DNA from: Chrysochromulina parva
Lineage: Eukaryota > Haptophyta > Prymnesiales > Chrysochromulinaceae
Direction of reading: 5' to 3'
DNA: 46,779 bases
NCBI GenBank assembly: GCA_002887195.1
Contig: PJAB01000074.1
Coordinates: 1-46,779, forward strand
Position numbers and translations under genes: made by a program
Part shown: piece after piece, positions 1 to 9,450 of the stretch
Position numbering within the stretch: the first letter of the stretch is position 1
Layout: every line of letters starts with the position of its first letter
Notes under the pieces: model-generated
What the model saw: the letters and a program-made list of their open reading frames with translations, nothing else
Database searches by the model: none
Told to the model about the DNA's origin: nothing

Positions 1-218
1 GGCTTCACCGTTGTCCATTCTTTCCCCACCCTCCCCCGCCCCGGGGGCCTTGGGACTCATTGATTTATGTAGGGCTGATTTCCAAAATTACCCTAATGAG
101 TGCGAGCGGACTACCTTAAGCCCTTTCGCCTTTGCCTGGAGATACTACCACGTACCAGGGTCATGTTAGGGTCATGAAAAGTTAATGAAAAGTGTACCAC
201 CGAAAAGAGACGCCCGGG

Positions 219-827
219 TCAACTCTTGCAAAGCGATCCACTTTGTATCTGTATCCGATACAGATACACCCTGGACGAGTCATCGAGCGAGCCCCTCTTC
301 AGCCCCGCGTCAACCCACACCGCTTCCTCCTCCGGACCCAGACCCGCCACCTCAAAGCCATTGCTCACAACGAGCGTTCCGACGCGCAATTCCTCACGCA
401 GCTTCTTGGAGAGCTTGGGCATGATGGATGGCACACCGTACACAAAGACCACATCAGCATCGGCCAGATTAGCGAGCCACATGTTCTTGAGCTCATAGCG
501 CTCATGCTCTCCGTGGCCCAGCGAGAGCAGCCGAGAGTAGGCCACCAGTGCCGGGTTGAGCTCAATTCCAGTAGCGCGACCAAACCCGCCCTCTCGCACG
601 GCTGCACGCACTACGGAACCACTGCCGCTGCCCAGGTCGACGAGATGCATAGCCGAGCGCCTGCTACCCACTGATCGCAACAGACCATGCTCACTGTGGA
701 AAATGGCATTCAGCTTGCTCCGCGCTGACGGTACAAACGGCGCGCCCCGCCGGCGCCAAGCCGTCGCAAATGAGTACATAAATACGGCGTTTATTCCGAT
801 GGCAGCGCCCAAGGCGCAGCCGAGCAC
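219..827 (-). CDS. FAM173/ATPSCKMT-like protein lysine methyltransferase
   Basis: About 200 residues. A hydrophobic segment at residues 1-22 is followed by RRRGAPFVPS, like the membrane anchor and PYVPS-type motif of the FAM173 (ATPSCKMT/ANTKMT) family. A class I SAM-binding core follows: LVDLGSGSG (motif I), GIELNPALV (motif II) and DVVFVYGVPSIMPKL at the acceptor-side strand. Family members methylate lysines of mitochondrial ATP synthase subunit c or the ADP/ATP carrier; assigning that substrate here is inference. The frame opens at GTG (827) and has no in-frame ATG before an upstream stop at about 854, so the start is either the internal ATG giving MYSFATAW or lies in an unseen upstream exon. 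The protein ends at a normal stop after the core. It is tail-to-head with the MFS gene on the same strand. Confidence 0.8.
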   Translation of the reverse strand: MLGCALGAAIGINAVFMYSFATAWRRRGAPFVPSARSKLNAIFHSEHGLLRSVGSRRSAMHLVDLGSGSGSVVRAAVREGGFGRATGIELNPALVAYSRLLSLGHGEHERYELKNMWLANLADADVVFVYGVPSIMPKLSKKLREELRVGTLVVSNGFEVAGLGPEEEAVWVDAGLKRGSLDDSSRVYLYRIQIQSGSLCKS

Positions 828-840
828 ATACCCGACGTGA

Positions 841-1179
841 AGCCGCCACCGTCACCGCCGCCGCCGCCGCCGCCGTCGCCGCTCACGAATTCCTCGGCTG
901 CGCCGTTTTGGGCGGATTCGCGCGACGAAATGCTAGGTGTTGGGGTTTGCCATAATACTGAGTGACCCGAGGCGTTACATTACCCTCACCAATTATCGAC
1001 TACGCGCCGTGCCGGCAACACAGCTCGAGATAGTCGAAACCGCCTGCTGATCTCCCCCTCCACGTGGCAGGGCTACATCGGTATGTGCCCATGGCGGAAA
1101 GAGTAGAGGTGAAAAGGGTATACCGCTCCCCACGGCCGGCCCTGAGGCTCTCGCGCTGAGCGCGGAGCCCGCTTCTCCG
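841..1179. other. intergenic gap with a CCG microsatellite
   Basis: No gene is seen between the methyltransferase and the transporter. A (CCG)n-like run lies at about 855-882. Promoter sequence of the methyltransferase and the 3' end of the transporter should be here, but no motif is recognisable. Confidence 0.4.
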
Positions 1180-3325
1180 TCACTGGGCTCCTGCGGCACT
1201 GAGCCACGTCCTGGGGAGGGCCAGCCGGCGCGTGAGAAGCAACCAGGCGGCGACGAGCAGCGCGAGCACGAGGAGCTCAGACACAATGGTCAGCTCGTAG
1301 AAGAATGAGTAGCGGCGCATCTCGAAGGCAAGGCCGATCACAAAGGGGCCGAGCATCTCGCCCAGGGAGCACGCGAGTTGGATGGTCATGAGCATGCGTG
1401 GCGTCATCACGATCCCGAGCTCGGGCGGCAGCGTCATCGACTGCGCGCGCGGCGGCCGCAGGCACAGGCACACTCGGGCGGCGGTCAGTGGACGCGGGGG
1501 CGGGGCCGGCATCGGCGGGCGTCTGAGGATGGGATGGCGGGCGGATGCTCTTCGCGCGCCGTATTGAGCAGATGCTCCATACGCGCCGTATTGAGCGGAT
1601 GCTCCTTACGCGCCGTATTGAGCGGATGCTCCATACGCGCCGTATTGGACACAGCTCCGCGCTTGCGGTGGGGAGGGAGGCAGCGCGCGGCGGAGGGTGG
1701 CAGCGCGACGCACCGCGGGGAACGAGGAGGCGACGCCGAGGCCGATGCCCATGGCCGAGGACCAGAGCATAGCGTTGGATGGCACCACCATGGCCACTCC
1801 CGAGAGGATGCAACAGATCGTGTTTGCGAAGACCGCCGGCCATGCAGAGGTCACCGCGCCTGAGAGGAAGGCCCAGCCGATCCGGCCAATGCTCATCGCC
1901 GTCCAGAAATTGGACGACATGATTGCCATGGTCTCCTCGCCCAGACCGCGCTGCTTGATGCCGAACGCGGGCAGCCACGTCGCCGTCGAGTGCTCGAGTG
2001 AGGTGGCGAAGAAGCACAGCGCGCTGATAGTGACCATCACCACGACGTATGGCGGCAGCCCTTCCGAGCCTGGGTCTCCGAGGTACACAAAGCTGCCGTC
2101 ATTGTCCGCTCGCGAGCCCTTGCTATTTGCGGGCGGGGCCGCAGCTAGCGACTTGAGCTCTGCGCTGGCCGCGCCCGCCTCTGCCGCCGCTGCCGCTGCC
2201 GCCTCGCGGAGCACTTGGGATTCGTCACTTTGGGATTCGTCACTTGGCTCGTCGAAGTGTACTTTGGGATTCGTCACGCGCTCCGAGCGGCGCGCTTTGC
2301 CTTCGCCGGCCGCGCTCGCTGTGGAGTGCGGCGCCGTCTTGAGCTCCACGCTCGCGCGGGGGGCGGTCGAGCCACGTGGGGGAGGGGGGCTAGGCAGCAG
2401 CGGCAACGCGAGCGCGACAAGGATCGAGATGGCGGAGAGCGCGTAGTAAGCGGGCCACACGACACCGCTTAGATAGTGGATCGAGGCGGCGATCATTCCC
2501 GGCGTGATGAACGCGCCAATCGTGAACATGGCGTTGAGCACCGCCACCTGTCATCACCCGCGCGCCGAACAAGCAAGCGTCAGCACCGAATTTCGATCGC
2601 CAGATAGGCACAAGAGCAAGGGTGGCGCGACGCGAGCGGAGGTAAGGAGGTGCGGCGCGCGTGCAGATATGGCGTATGCGGGCGTGGTCGGCTGCGGCTG
2701 GCATGCGCACGTTGATGCGCAGCATGCGCGCATCGAAATCCCACGCCCACATGATGAGCATGTTGGCCGCTGAGTCGCTGATGCCGTACATGAAGCCGGA
2801 CACGGTCATGGCGATCTGTAGCACGGTGCCGGAGCGCGTGGAGCCGAGCACCGCCGCGCAGCACGCGGACACGAGGAGCGTTGCCGCCACCACCTGGTGT
2901 GGCAGCAGCAGCGAATCGGCGTCTGTGTGTAGCTGCTGGAGGCGCGTTGCATACCCACCCCACACGACCGTGGCGCCCAGTTTGGCCAGGCGATTCTGCA
3001 TGACCGCGCCACCGAGCACTCCCTGCGATAGTTCCGTCTGGCGCTCAAAGAAGTCGAGCGAGGGTCCAAATGCGCCGCACATGCCTCCGTTGACGACCAT
3101 GATCATGCAGTAGAACACTGTCGCGAGCATACGGTGCGGTGGTGGCGTTCTCCGATGGTGATCGCCACGTTCGCCATCGGACTCGGCGGCTATGATTAAT
3201 GGTGCATAGTCGCTGGCGTCAGTCGCCTTGCCCATCAGTTGGCGGCCGACCGCACTGAAGTCGGCCGCTGTGAAGGCAGTCAGTCGGTCGCGAGCGCTGC
3301 CGTGCCGAGGATGGCGAACATGCAT
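1180..3325 (-). CDS. MFSD4-like major facilitator transporter, three exons
   Basis: Exons on the minus strand: 3325-2711, 2547-1714 and 1440-1180, both junctions in phase 0. The joined product is about 569 residues, or about 539 if translation begins at the ATG at 3235 (MGKATDASDY), which seems more natural. The first half has a helix at MLATVFYCMIMVVNGG and the stretch GISDSAANMLIMW. Across the first splice RMLRIN joins VAVLNAMFTIGAFITPGM, which matches the NxLxxxW...LHFxFGLGAFLxPL region of MFSD4/NaGLT1 sugar-transporter relatives. A long charged loop (about 2100-2420) separates the two six-helix halves. The second splice gives GVASSFPA joined to SMTLPPELGIVMTP. The substrate is unknown; sugar or another small solute is inferred from the family. 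The central loop carries a repeated TNPK/SDES-type sequence. Confidence 0.75.
1441..1713 (-). other. intron 2 of the MFS gene, carrying a minisatellite
   Basis: 273 nt. The donor is CCCGCG/GTGCGT (exon ends at 1714) and the acceptor is GCGCAG/TCGATG (exon resumes at 1440). It joins FPA to SMTLPPEL in phase 0. It contains a 27-nt tandem array at about 1557-1648. Confidence 0.7.
1557..1648. repeat. 27-nt tandem repeat inside an intron
   Basis: About 3.3 copies of a 27-nt unit that begins gcgccgtattgagcggatgc on the plus strand. Copies differ at one or two positions (gcagatg/gcggatg, ccatac/ccttac). Lies wholly inside intron 2 of the MFS gene. Confidence 0.85.
2214..2280. repeat. short repeat TTTGGGATTCGTCAC, three copies
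   Basis: Three copies of tttgggattcgtcac (one with a shortened 5' end) within the central loop of the MFS transporter. On the minus strand they encode TNPK and SDES-like peptides. The core resembles the 21-nt repeat at 43.3 kb. Confidence 0.75.
2548..2710 (-). other. intron 1 of the MFS gene
   Basis: 163 nt, read on the minus strand. The donor is AAC/GTGCGC (exon ends at 2711) and the acceptor is GACAG/GTGGCG (exon resumes at 2547). Splicing joins two frames in phase 0 and restores a family-like helix. Confidence 0.7.
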
Positions 3326-3957
3326 CTGTGAAATTGCAAATTCAATCCTTTAATATCGCAAAACTTGTGTTAAATGTCGTCCACCACGAGCCTTCGAATG
3401 AATTGGTATCTGTGAACGTGCTGGTGTGTCGTGAATGGAATTCGCTTGAGCGTGGTACCCCGTGCCCGAGCACCGACGCGGATCGCGGTTGTATTATGGC
3501 TATGCAGGGTGAGTCACGCGACGGGACTTGTGTGGCACTGGTGGAGTCTTCAGGGCGTCTGTTGTATGAGCTATTGGTTGGGCGATGACCGATGTGTGTG
3601 TGTGGAATCGGATTCTTTGAACTTCGGTTGTCTCGGGCCCTTGTGTCTCGGATCTGAGAGACTCGTGAACAGCAGATAAATCGAGAAAGGGTTGCGTGGG
3701 CCGCAATGGTGGGCCGGAGTGGCGAAGATACGTTGGTGGCGCGCGCGCGGCGCGCGACGACCGACACACGCCCCACATCGCACATGCCGCCGGGGCCGGC
3801 CATCGTTCTCCGCAATTCCGCATCGGATCTCACATCTCAGGAACAGGATCTCGTCACCGCTGCGCACTCAAACACACAAACAGGAGCCACAATGGACGAT
3901 CCCTGGAGCCAAGCCACAACCCGCACAAGCTATCGAATTTCCTTATTGTCCTTTCCG
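3326..3957. other. intergenic gap, no gene recognised
   Basis: Sequence between the MFS gene start and the 3' end of the next minus-strand gene. Several overlapping open frames exist on both strands, but none looks like a known protein or has a consistent composition. Presumably it holds the transporter promoter. Confidence 0.35.
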
Positions 3958-4479
3958 TCACTTTCCGTCCTTCTTGTCACCGCCAAAGAGCTTCTTGAGC
4001 CCCCCCATCAGGTCGGGCTGAGATTCATCGACGTACCCGGAGTCGATAAACGGCAACTTTGTATCGATTCGCTCGGCGACCAGTCCCACACCGCCCCAGG
4101 AACGATCGCCCGCCTCGCGCTCCATATCATCCGATGCCTGCAGCTTGCCCTCCTCACGCATCTTCTGCCATGCAGCGTAATCGCCCGTCTTTTGCAGCTC
4201 CTTGAGCTCCGCATCCTTTGCGGAGATCTCCTCGCGCCGTCTCTCCACCTCCGCCTCGTACGCCGCCATCTTCGCCGGATTGCGCCGCCGTTCGAGCATT
4301 TCCTGCATGGCACGATATTCGGCTTCTTTGGCGGCCTTGGCAGCCTCGCTTTCCTTGAATAGGTCAAAAAAGCCCATGCCCGGTGACGAACAGCGCATTG
4401 GTGAGGCAGAGCGCACTGGCGACACCGCTTGCTGCAGAATGAGCCCCTGGGCGGAGAGCAAACAGAGCGCCGGCAACAT
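3958..4479 (-). CDS. small charged protein with possible plastid-type leader
   Basis: 173 residues with a clear ATG at 4479. A hydrophobic N-terminus (MLPALCLLSAQGLILQQA) followed by a Ser/Arg-rich stretch and then GMGFFDLF resembles the signal peptide plus transit peptide of plastid proteins in algae with secondary plastids. The mature part is a highly charged helix-rich region (EAAKAAKEAEYRAMQEMLER and on to about residue 115) followed by a short C-terminal domain ending GGLKKLFGGDKKDGK. The charged part may form a coiled coil. I do not recognise the family; plastid targeting is inference and an ordinary secreted protein is the alternative. Head-to-head with the DnaJ gene, with about 170 nt between the two start codons. 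Confidence 0.65.
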   Translation of the reverse strand: MLPALCLLSAQGLILQQAVSPVRSASPMRCSSPGMGFFDLFKESEAAKAAKEAEYRAMQEMLERRRNPAKMAAYEAEVERRREEISAKDAELKELQKTGDYAAWQKMREEGKLQASDDMEREAGDRSWGGVGLVAERIDTKLPFIDSGYVDESQPDLMGGLKKLFGGDKKDGK

Positions 4480-4651
4480 TATCGCTTGGATTCAAAATCG
4501 GAAGATTCAGAGAAATCACGCTAATTGACGAATCGTATTCTCAAACCTCACATCCCTACAGTAGGATTTTCCTACTGAACAAGTCATACTTTATGGATGC
4601 CTTCAAGAGTTGCTTCTGCGTCTTGCGTCGGCGACGAGGAAACCGCCACAC
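4480..4651. promoter_or_regulatory. shared 5' region of a divergent gene pair
   Basis: 172 nt between the starts of the leader-bearing protein (minus) and the DnaJ gene (plus). The region must hold both promoters, or one bidirectional promoter. It is AT-richer than the flanking coding sequence. No TATA box or other named motif could be assigned. Confidence 0.4.
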
Positions 4652-6136
4652 ATGGCGGCGACGCAATGCTTCTATGAGGTGCTTGGTGTAAATCAGGACG
4701 CTACAGTGGCCGAGATCAAAAAGAGCTACCACACACAGGCCTTGCGATACCACCCAGACAAGAGCGGAGGCGACGAGGAGGCAACCGAGATGTTCAGAAG
4801 GGTTCAGGAGGCATACGAGGTGCTGTCCAACCCGCTGGAGCGCCGGTATTACGACGACAACCGCGACGAGCTCCTCAACAGCGACGAAGAGGAGGACGCG
4901 GAGAGGGAATGCAATAATGAGGTCCCAGCGCAGTTGGATCTGTACGCGTGCATGACAAGAGACGCGTTTGTCGACTTTTCAGCGCACGAGGACGGCTTCT
5001 TTGGAGTCTACTCAAAGGTCTTTCGAGAGCTCGACGAGCAGGAAAGGACGGCGGCCAATGGTGACGTCCGACGGCCGCGATTCGGCGGTGCCGGGTCTGA
5101 CGAGGATGCGGTGGCAGACTTTTACGCGTACTGGCTCAGCTTCTCGACCTGTCGGTCTGAGCGCGCCTTTGCGATGCACGACAAGTGGGACTTGGACGAC
5201 GCGCCCAACCATCTCATGCGACGCCTGATGCAGCAGAGGAATCGAGAGATCCGGGATAAGGCGCGCAAGATGTTCAACGAGAAGGTGCGTCGACTAGCCA
5301 AGTGGGTGCAGTCGAACGACCCTCGCTCACACGGAGAAGCGTGCGACGCGGTGGATCTGAGTGACGCATCTGTTCCGGAGGAAGGCAAGGGGTTGGCGGC
5401 GGAGGAGAAGGGCTCGTTCCACTGTGCCGCGTGTAACAAGTGGTACAAGAACCCGCAGCAGCTGAGTAACCACGAGAAGAGCAGCAAGCACAAGCAGACG
5501 GTGGCCAAGGTGCGAAGCGAGCTGGCCTTGGACGCGGACGGCGAGAGGGAGTTGAAGGAGCTCGAGGAGCTCGGCTTGGGCGACGAAGACGACGGGCTGG
5601 GCGCGGCGGCGGCTGCGGATGCGCCGACCGAGGACGAGGCCGCGCGTGCTGATGCCAAGGGCAGGGGCAAGGGCAAGAAGAACAAAGGGCGTCGGCTCGG
5701 ACTGGACCACGAGGACACTGGAGATCGAGACCTCACGGCGGAGGACGAGACGGATGCGGCGATCGAACTCGCCGTCGTCTCAAGTGCGCTGCCGAGCCCG
5801 GGGCTGGTGGCGCTGCAGACACGCGCGGCCTTTGAGGCATCGGAGGACTACAAGAAGCTCAACAAGACGCAACGAAGGAAGGCGTTGCAGCAATGGGAGG
5901 CGGAGAATCAGCACATCATGGAGGCGCTCAAGGCCGAGGGCAAGGAGGCGCCGCCGCCCAAGGACCCCAAAGAGAAGAAGCCCGACGCGCCCAAGAAGAG
6001 TGATAAGACCAAGGTTCACGGAGCTGGCGCCCACAGCCGAGAGATCAAGACGCCAAAGAAGAAGAAGGCTGTGGGCTTCTATGGTGCGAAAAAGGGTGAC
6101 GCTGCGATAGAGGGTTCCGAGTCGGAATCGGATTGA
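4652..6136 (+). CDS. DNAJC21: DNAJC21/JJJ1-type J-domain co-chaperone
   Basis: 494 residues from the ATG at 4652 (MAATQCFYEVLGV); an in-frame upstream ATG at 4610 gives a less typical start. J domain at residues 1-70 with the catalytic HPD at residues 34-36 (YHPDKSGG). The middle has the aromatic and charged region typical of JJJ1. A C2H2 U1-type zinc finger follows, with C258, C261, H274 and H280 (FHCAACNKWYKN). The C-terminus is Lys/Glu-rich with TPKKKKAVGFYGAKKG. Family members stimulate cytosolic Hsp70 to strip factors from pre-60S ribosomal subunits. Animal homologues carry a second C-terminal zinc finger; none is visible here, as in the shorter versions of the family. Family assignment is firm; the ribosome-biogenesis role is inferred from homologues. 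Confidence 0.9.
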   Translation: MAATQCFYEVLGVNQDATVAEIKKSYHTQALRYHPDKSGGDEEATEMFRRVQEAYEVLSNPLERRYYDDNRDELLNSDEEEDAERECNNEVPAQLDLYACMTRDAFVDFSAHEDGFFGVYSKVFRELDEQERTAANGDVRRPRFGGAGSDEDAVADFYAYWLSFSTCRSERAFAMHDKWDLDDAPNHLMRRLMQQRNREIRDKARKMFNEKVRRLAKWVQSNDPRSHGEACDAVDLSDASVPEEGKGLAAEEKGSFHCAACNKWYKNPQQLSNHEKSSKHKQTVAKVRSELALDADGERELKELEELGLGDEDDGLGAAAAADAPTEDEAARADAKGRGKGKKNKGRRLGLDHEDTGDRDLTAEDETDAAIELAVVSSALPSPGLVALQTRAAFEASEDYKKLNKTQRRKALQQWEAENQHIMEALKAEGKEAPPPKDPKEKKPDAPKKSDKTKVHGAGAHSREIKTPKKKKAVGFYGAKKGDAAIEGSESESD

Positions 6137-6490
6137 CAGTCACAGTAAGAATGAAGCCGTGTGATTTTTGACAGAGCTCCACCGCACTCTCTCTTGCCAT
6201 GGTCCATGCTCCCGTGTCGCGCGCAGGGCGGCCCTGGCCGTTCCGCCACGTCAATAATAATCGGCAATATTAACATTATACATTTCGGCACTGGGCGGGC
6301 TTCTGCGCCCGTGTTCTGTTCTACGTTCCCGCTCGGCCTAGTTCCGCTCATTTGCGGGTGAACTCGTCCTCAGCTAGTGGTGGTAAGCACATAAACTTTG
6401 GCTGTGAAGTAACCAATTTCTGTGAATTGCTTCGTCGCCACGTACTTTCGGCGCACACGATCGCCGCGACTATCCTGTCTATTGGCGCCG
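6137..6490. other. intergenic gap between two plus-strand genes
   Basis: 3' flank of the DnaJ gene and 5' flank of the nucleoporin gene. AT-rich patches at about 6248-6290 stand out from the GC-rich background. The last 30 bases are the first copy of a 37-nt-period duplication that runs over the next start codon. Confidence 0.4.
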
Positions 6491-6527
6491 ATGCGCGACG
6501 CCGCGACTATCCTGTCTATTGGCGCCG
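6462..6527. repeat. tandem duplication spanning a start codon, period 37
   Basis: An identical 29-nt stretch (begins cgccgcgactatcctgtcta) occurs at 6462-6490 and 6499-6527. The nucleoporin ATG at 6491 sits between the two copies, so the first membrane-helix codons (AATILSIGA) come from the second copy and a near-copy lies in the 5' leader in another frame. Confidence 0.9.
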
Positions 6528-9413
6528 TCTCGGGCCTGGCGGCGGCTTACCTCATCTACTTTGCGCCCATCTCCACCTGCGCCATCGTCCTGTCCATGAT
6601 CGGGCTTCTCGTCTTCCAAGCGAAACGGACCGCAATGCGCCGCAAGGTGCAGCGGCACAATGCTGTCGTGCGGTTGCGTCCTGTTGGTGAACAGCGCCCC
6701 GCGCCGTACCTCTCTCCGGCCGTCGAGGAGCGCAAAGCGGCGGCGACCCCTGCGATGCAGCCGCCCTACAGCTCTGCGAACGCGAGCCAGCTGTACTATG
6801 GCACCTCCAATAGCTATGGTTGTTCGATGCAGCCTGGCACTGATCTTTGGTCTCCCACTCGTGCCACCGTGCAGCCAATGACAAACTCGTACTCCACGCT
6901 CCCGTCGGCGCACGACCCTGCCACTCGGCCACCGCCGCCGCCATCGTACTTCGACCCAGATGCGCACGTTGCGCACGCCGCTGCGAAGAGCCACGGTGCA
7001 GTCCCGCTGCCGCGCGCCGCCGCTGAGGCGGAGGAGCTGGCCATGCCGCCGCTGCCGCCGCGGCCGTATGGCGCCCCGGACGAGACAGCCGTCGCACTCG
7101 CCTGCGGAACTAATGGCGACACAAGCCGAGCAGCCATCGCGCCGGTCGCTCGGGATGGCGCGCAGAGGTTCGGAGAGTTGGGCGGCGTTGCCAGCGCCGT
7201 GCCGGGTCGCGACTGGGCCAAGAGGCAGCGCGAGCCCGTACCGCCGCCGCCCACCGCATCGATGTTCGACGGCACCGGTGCGGAGCGCTCTAGCGCAGGC
7301 GCTCCTCCTGCCGCCAAGCGAAGCTCAGCAGCCACGGACCCTGGAGCTGCTCTCTCGGGCTCGCTGGCAGGTTCGCATGCATGCATGCATGCCGCGGGCT
7401 CTCTGGCAGGTTCGCCGCCGGGCGAGCTACCGCATCTGTGGTCGGGTACGGCAGGGAGCGAGATGCGTCGCAGGTCCGATGGCCGCCGCGTCTCCGAGGG
7501 CCGCCGTATGTCCGATGTGGACATGGAGGACATGGAGGACACGGCGGTCGGAGGCGAGCCCGGGAGGGGCGGCGAGGCGGGGTGGAGCTCTGCCTGCGGC
7601 GGCAGCGGCTTGGGCGGCAGCGGCTTGGGCGGCAGCGGCTTGGGCGGCAGCCAGTACGGCTTCAACGGCGGCGGCGAGTGGCCTCTGATGCGCGCGTCCG
7701 CGGAACGCGCCCCGAAGCGTAAGGCCAGCCTGCTCGGGATTCTCGACATGTATCAGAAGGCCAGCGTTGGCTTCCGCCCAGTCGGTAGCCGGCTCCCGGA
7801 CGACGCCAGTCAGCCCATGGGCGCTCAGTACGGCGCGCGCCACCCGGGCAGCACCGCACACATGGTCGCATCGAGCGTCGTCTCGAGCGCGAAACCACTG
7901 GGCGGTGTGGGTGGCGTGTTTGGAGTCCTGATGCCGTCGTCGGAGCGCTTGGCGATGGCTGAAGGCTATGGCTACGGGCCGCCACGCCCGAAGCGGCCGA
8001 AGGGGCCGCTCGCCATTGCGCTTCCGCCGCGTTCCAGCGCCAGTGTGTACCCCGACCGTCTGCTCAAGCGGACTGATCGACAGCTCGAGCTTCATGAGTT
8101 CGTCGAGGAGAACCTGCGCAAGCAGCGGCAGAGCCTCGCCCCGCCCGAGGCGGCCTCCAACGGCTCCAGCGGTGTGAACGGCTCCAGCGGTGTGAACGGT
8201 GCTCATAGCGGCGCTACTCTCGCGCTCAGCGTCGGCTTCGGCAGCGCGCCCGCACCCGCCGCGCCGGCGCCATCGCCCGCGCCCGCGTCCGCATTTTCTT
8301 TCGGGGGCGGCTCGGCTGCGGCGCCAGCGCCCGCGCCAGCGCCAGCGCCCGCGCCCGCGGCGGCGTCCGCGTTTTCCTTCGGGGGCGGCTCGGCTGCGGC
8401 GCCAGCGCCTGCGCCCGCGCCCGCGCCAGCGCCAGCGCCCGCGCCCGCGGCGTCGTCCGCGTTTTCGTTCGGAGGCTGCATCCCTGCCGCGCCAGCATCC
8501 GCCGCCGTTGCGCCTGCCGCGGCGACTCCCACGTTTGGTATGTTTGGAGGCGGCGCCGAGTCGGCAGCCCCCACTACTCCCGCCACGCCCTCGCTCATCA
8601 ATGGTGGGATGCCAGCCACCCCAGCCACCCGTGGTCCCTCAGCCGCCGCTGCCCATGATCCGCCTCCAACCTTTGCCTTCGGGGGTCACACGGTGGCGCC
8701 CGCTCCCGCCGTCCCCGCCCCCGCCCCCGCTGCCGCGCCGACTGCCGGGTTCAGCTTCGGAGGCGCGCCATCGGCGCCGGCGCCAGCGCCAGCGCCTGCA
8801 GCGCCTGCGTCCTCCGGGTTCAGCTTCGGAGGCGCGGCATCGGCGCCGGCGCCAGCGCCAGCGCCTGCAGCGCCTGCGCCCTCCGGGTTCAGCTTCGGAG
8901 GCGCGCTATCGGCGCCGGCGCCAGCGCCAGCGCCTGCAGCGCCTGCGCCCTCCGGGTTCAGCTTCGGAGGCGCACAATCGGCGCCGGCGCCAGCGCCAGC
9001 GCCTGCAGCGCCTGCGTCCTCCGGGTTCAGCTTCGGAGGCGCACAATCGGCGCCGGCGCCAGCGCCAGCGCCTGCAGCGCCTGCACCCTCCGGGTTCAGC
9101 TTCGGAGGCGCACCATCGGCGCCGGCGCCAGCGCCAGCGCCTGCAGCGCCTGCGTCCTCCGGGTTCAGCTTTGGAAGCGCGGCGTCGGCGCCGGCGCCAG
9201 CGCCTACTGCGCCTACAGCTCCTCTGAGCTTCGGGGCCGGCGGGACTGGCACGCCTGCCGCTGCCGGCGCAAGCACCTCGTGCGGCAGCCTGTTCGCCTT
9301 CGGAGCGGCAGCCGCGGCCCCTGCTCAACACGACATGACGACCGCCCCCGCACCAGCTGCGACCGCAACGAGCTCTCTCTTTGGCTTTGGCACTACGCCC
9401 GCGCCCGCGCCCA

Positions 9414-9450
<37 letters not shown>

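Noticed and set aside
3706..4362. 218-codon plus-strand open frame opposite the leader-bearing protein
   Set aside because: Antisense shadow. The minus-strand frame has an ATG, leader and charged helix pattern; the plus frame has no domain.
8199..9227. Long Arg/Pro-rich open frame over the nucleoporin repeats (plus) and matching Ala/Gly-rich frames on minus
   Set aside because: These are shadows: GC-rich tandem repeats with a period divisible by three keep several frames open. Only the FG frame has a sensible protein with start, membrane segment and tail.
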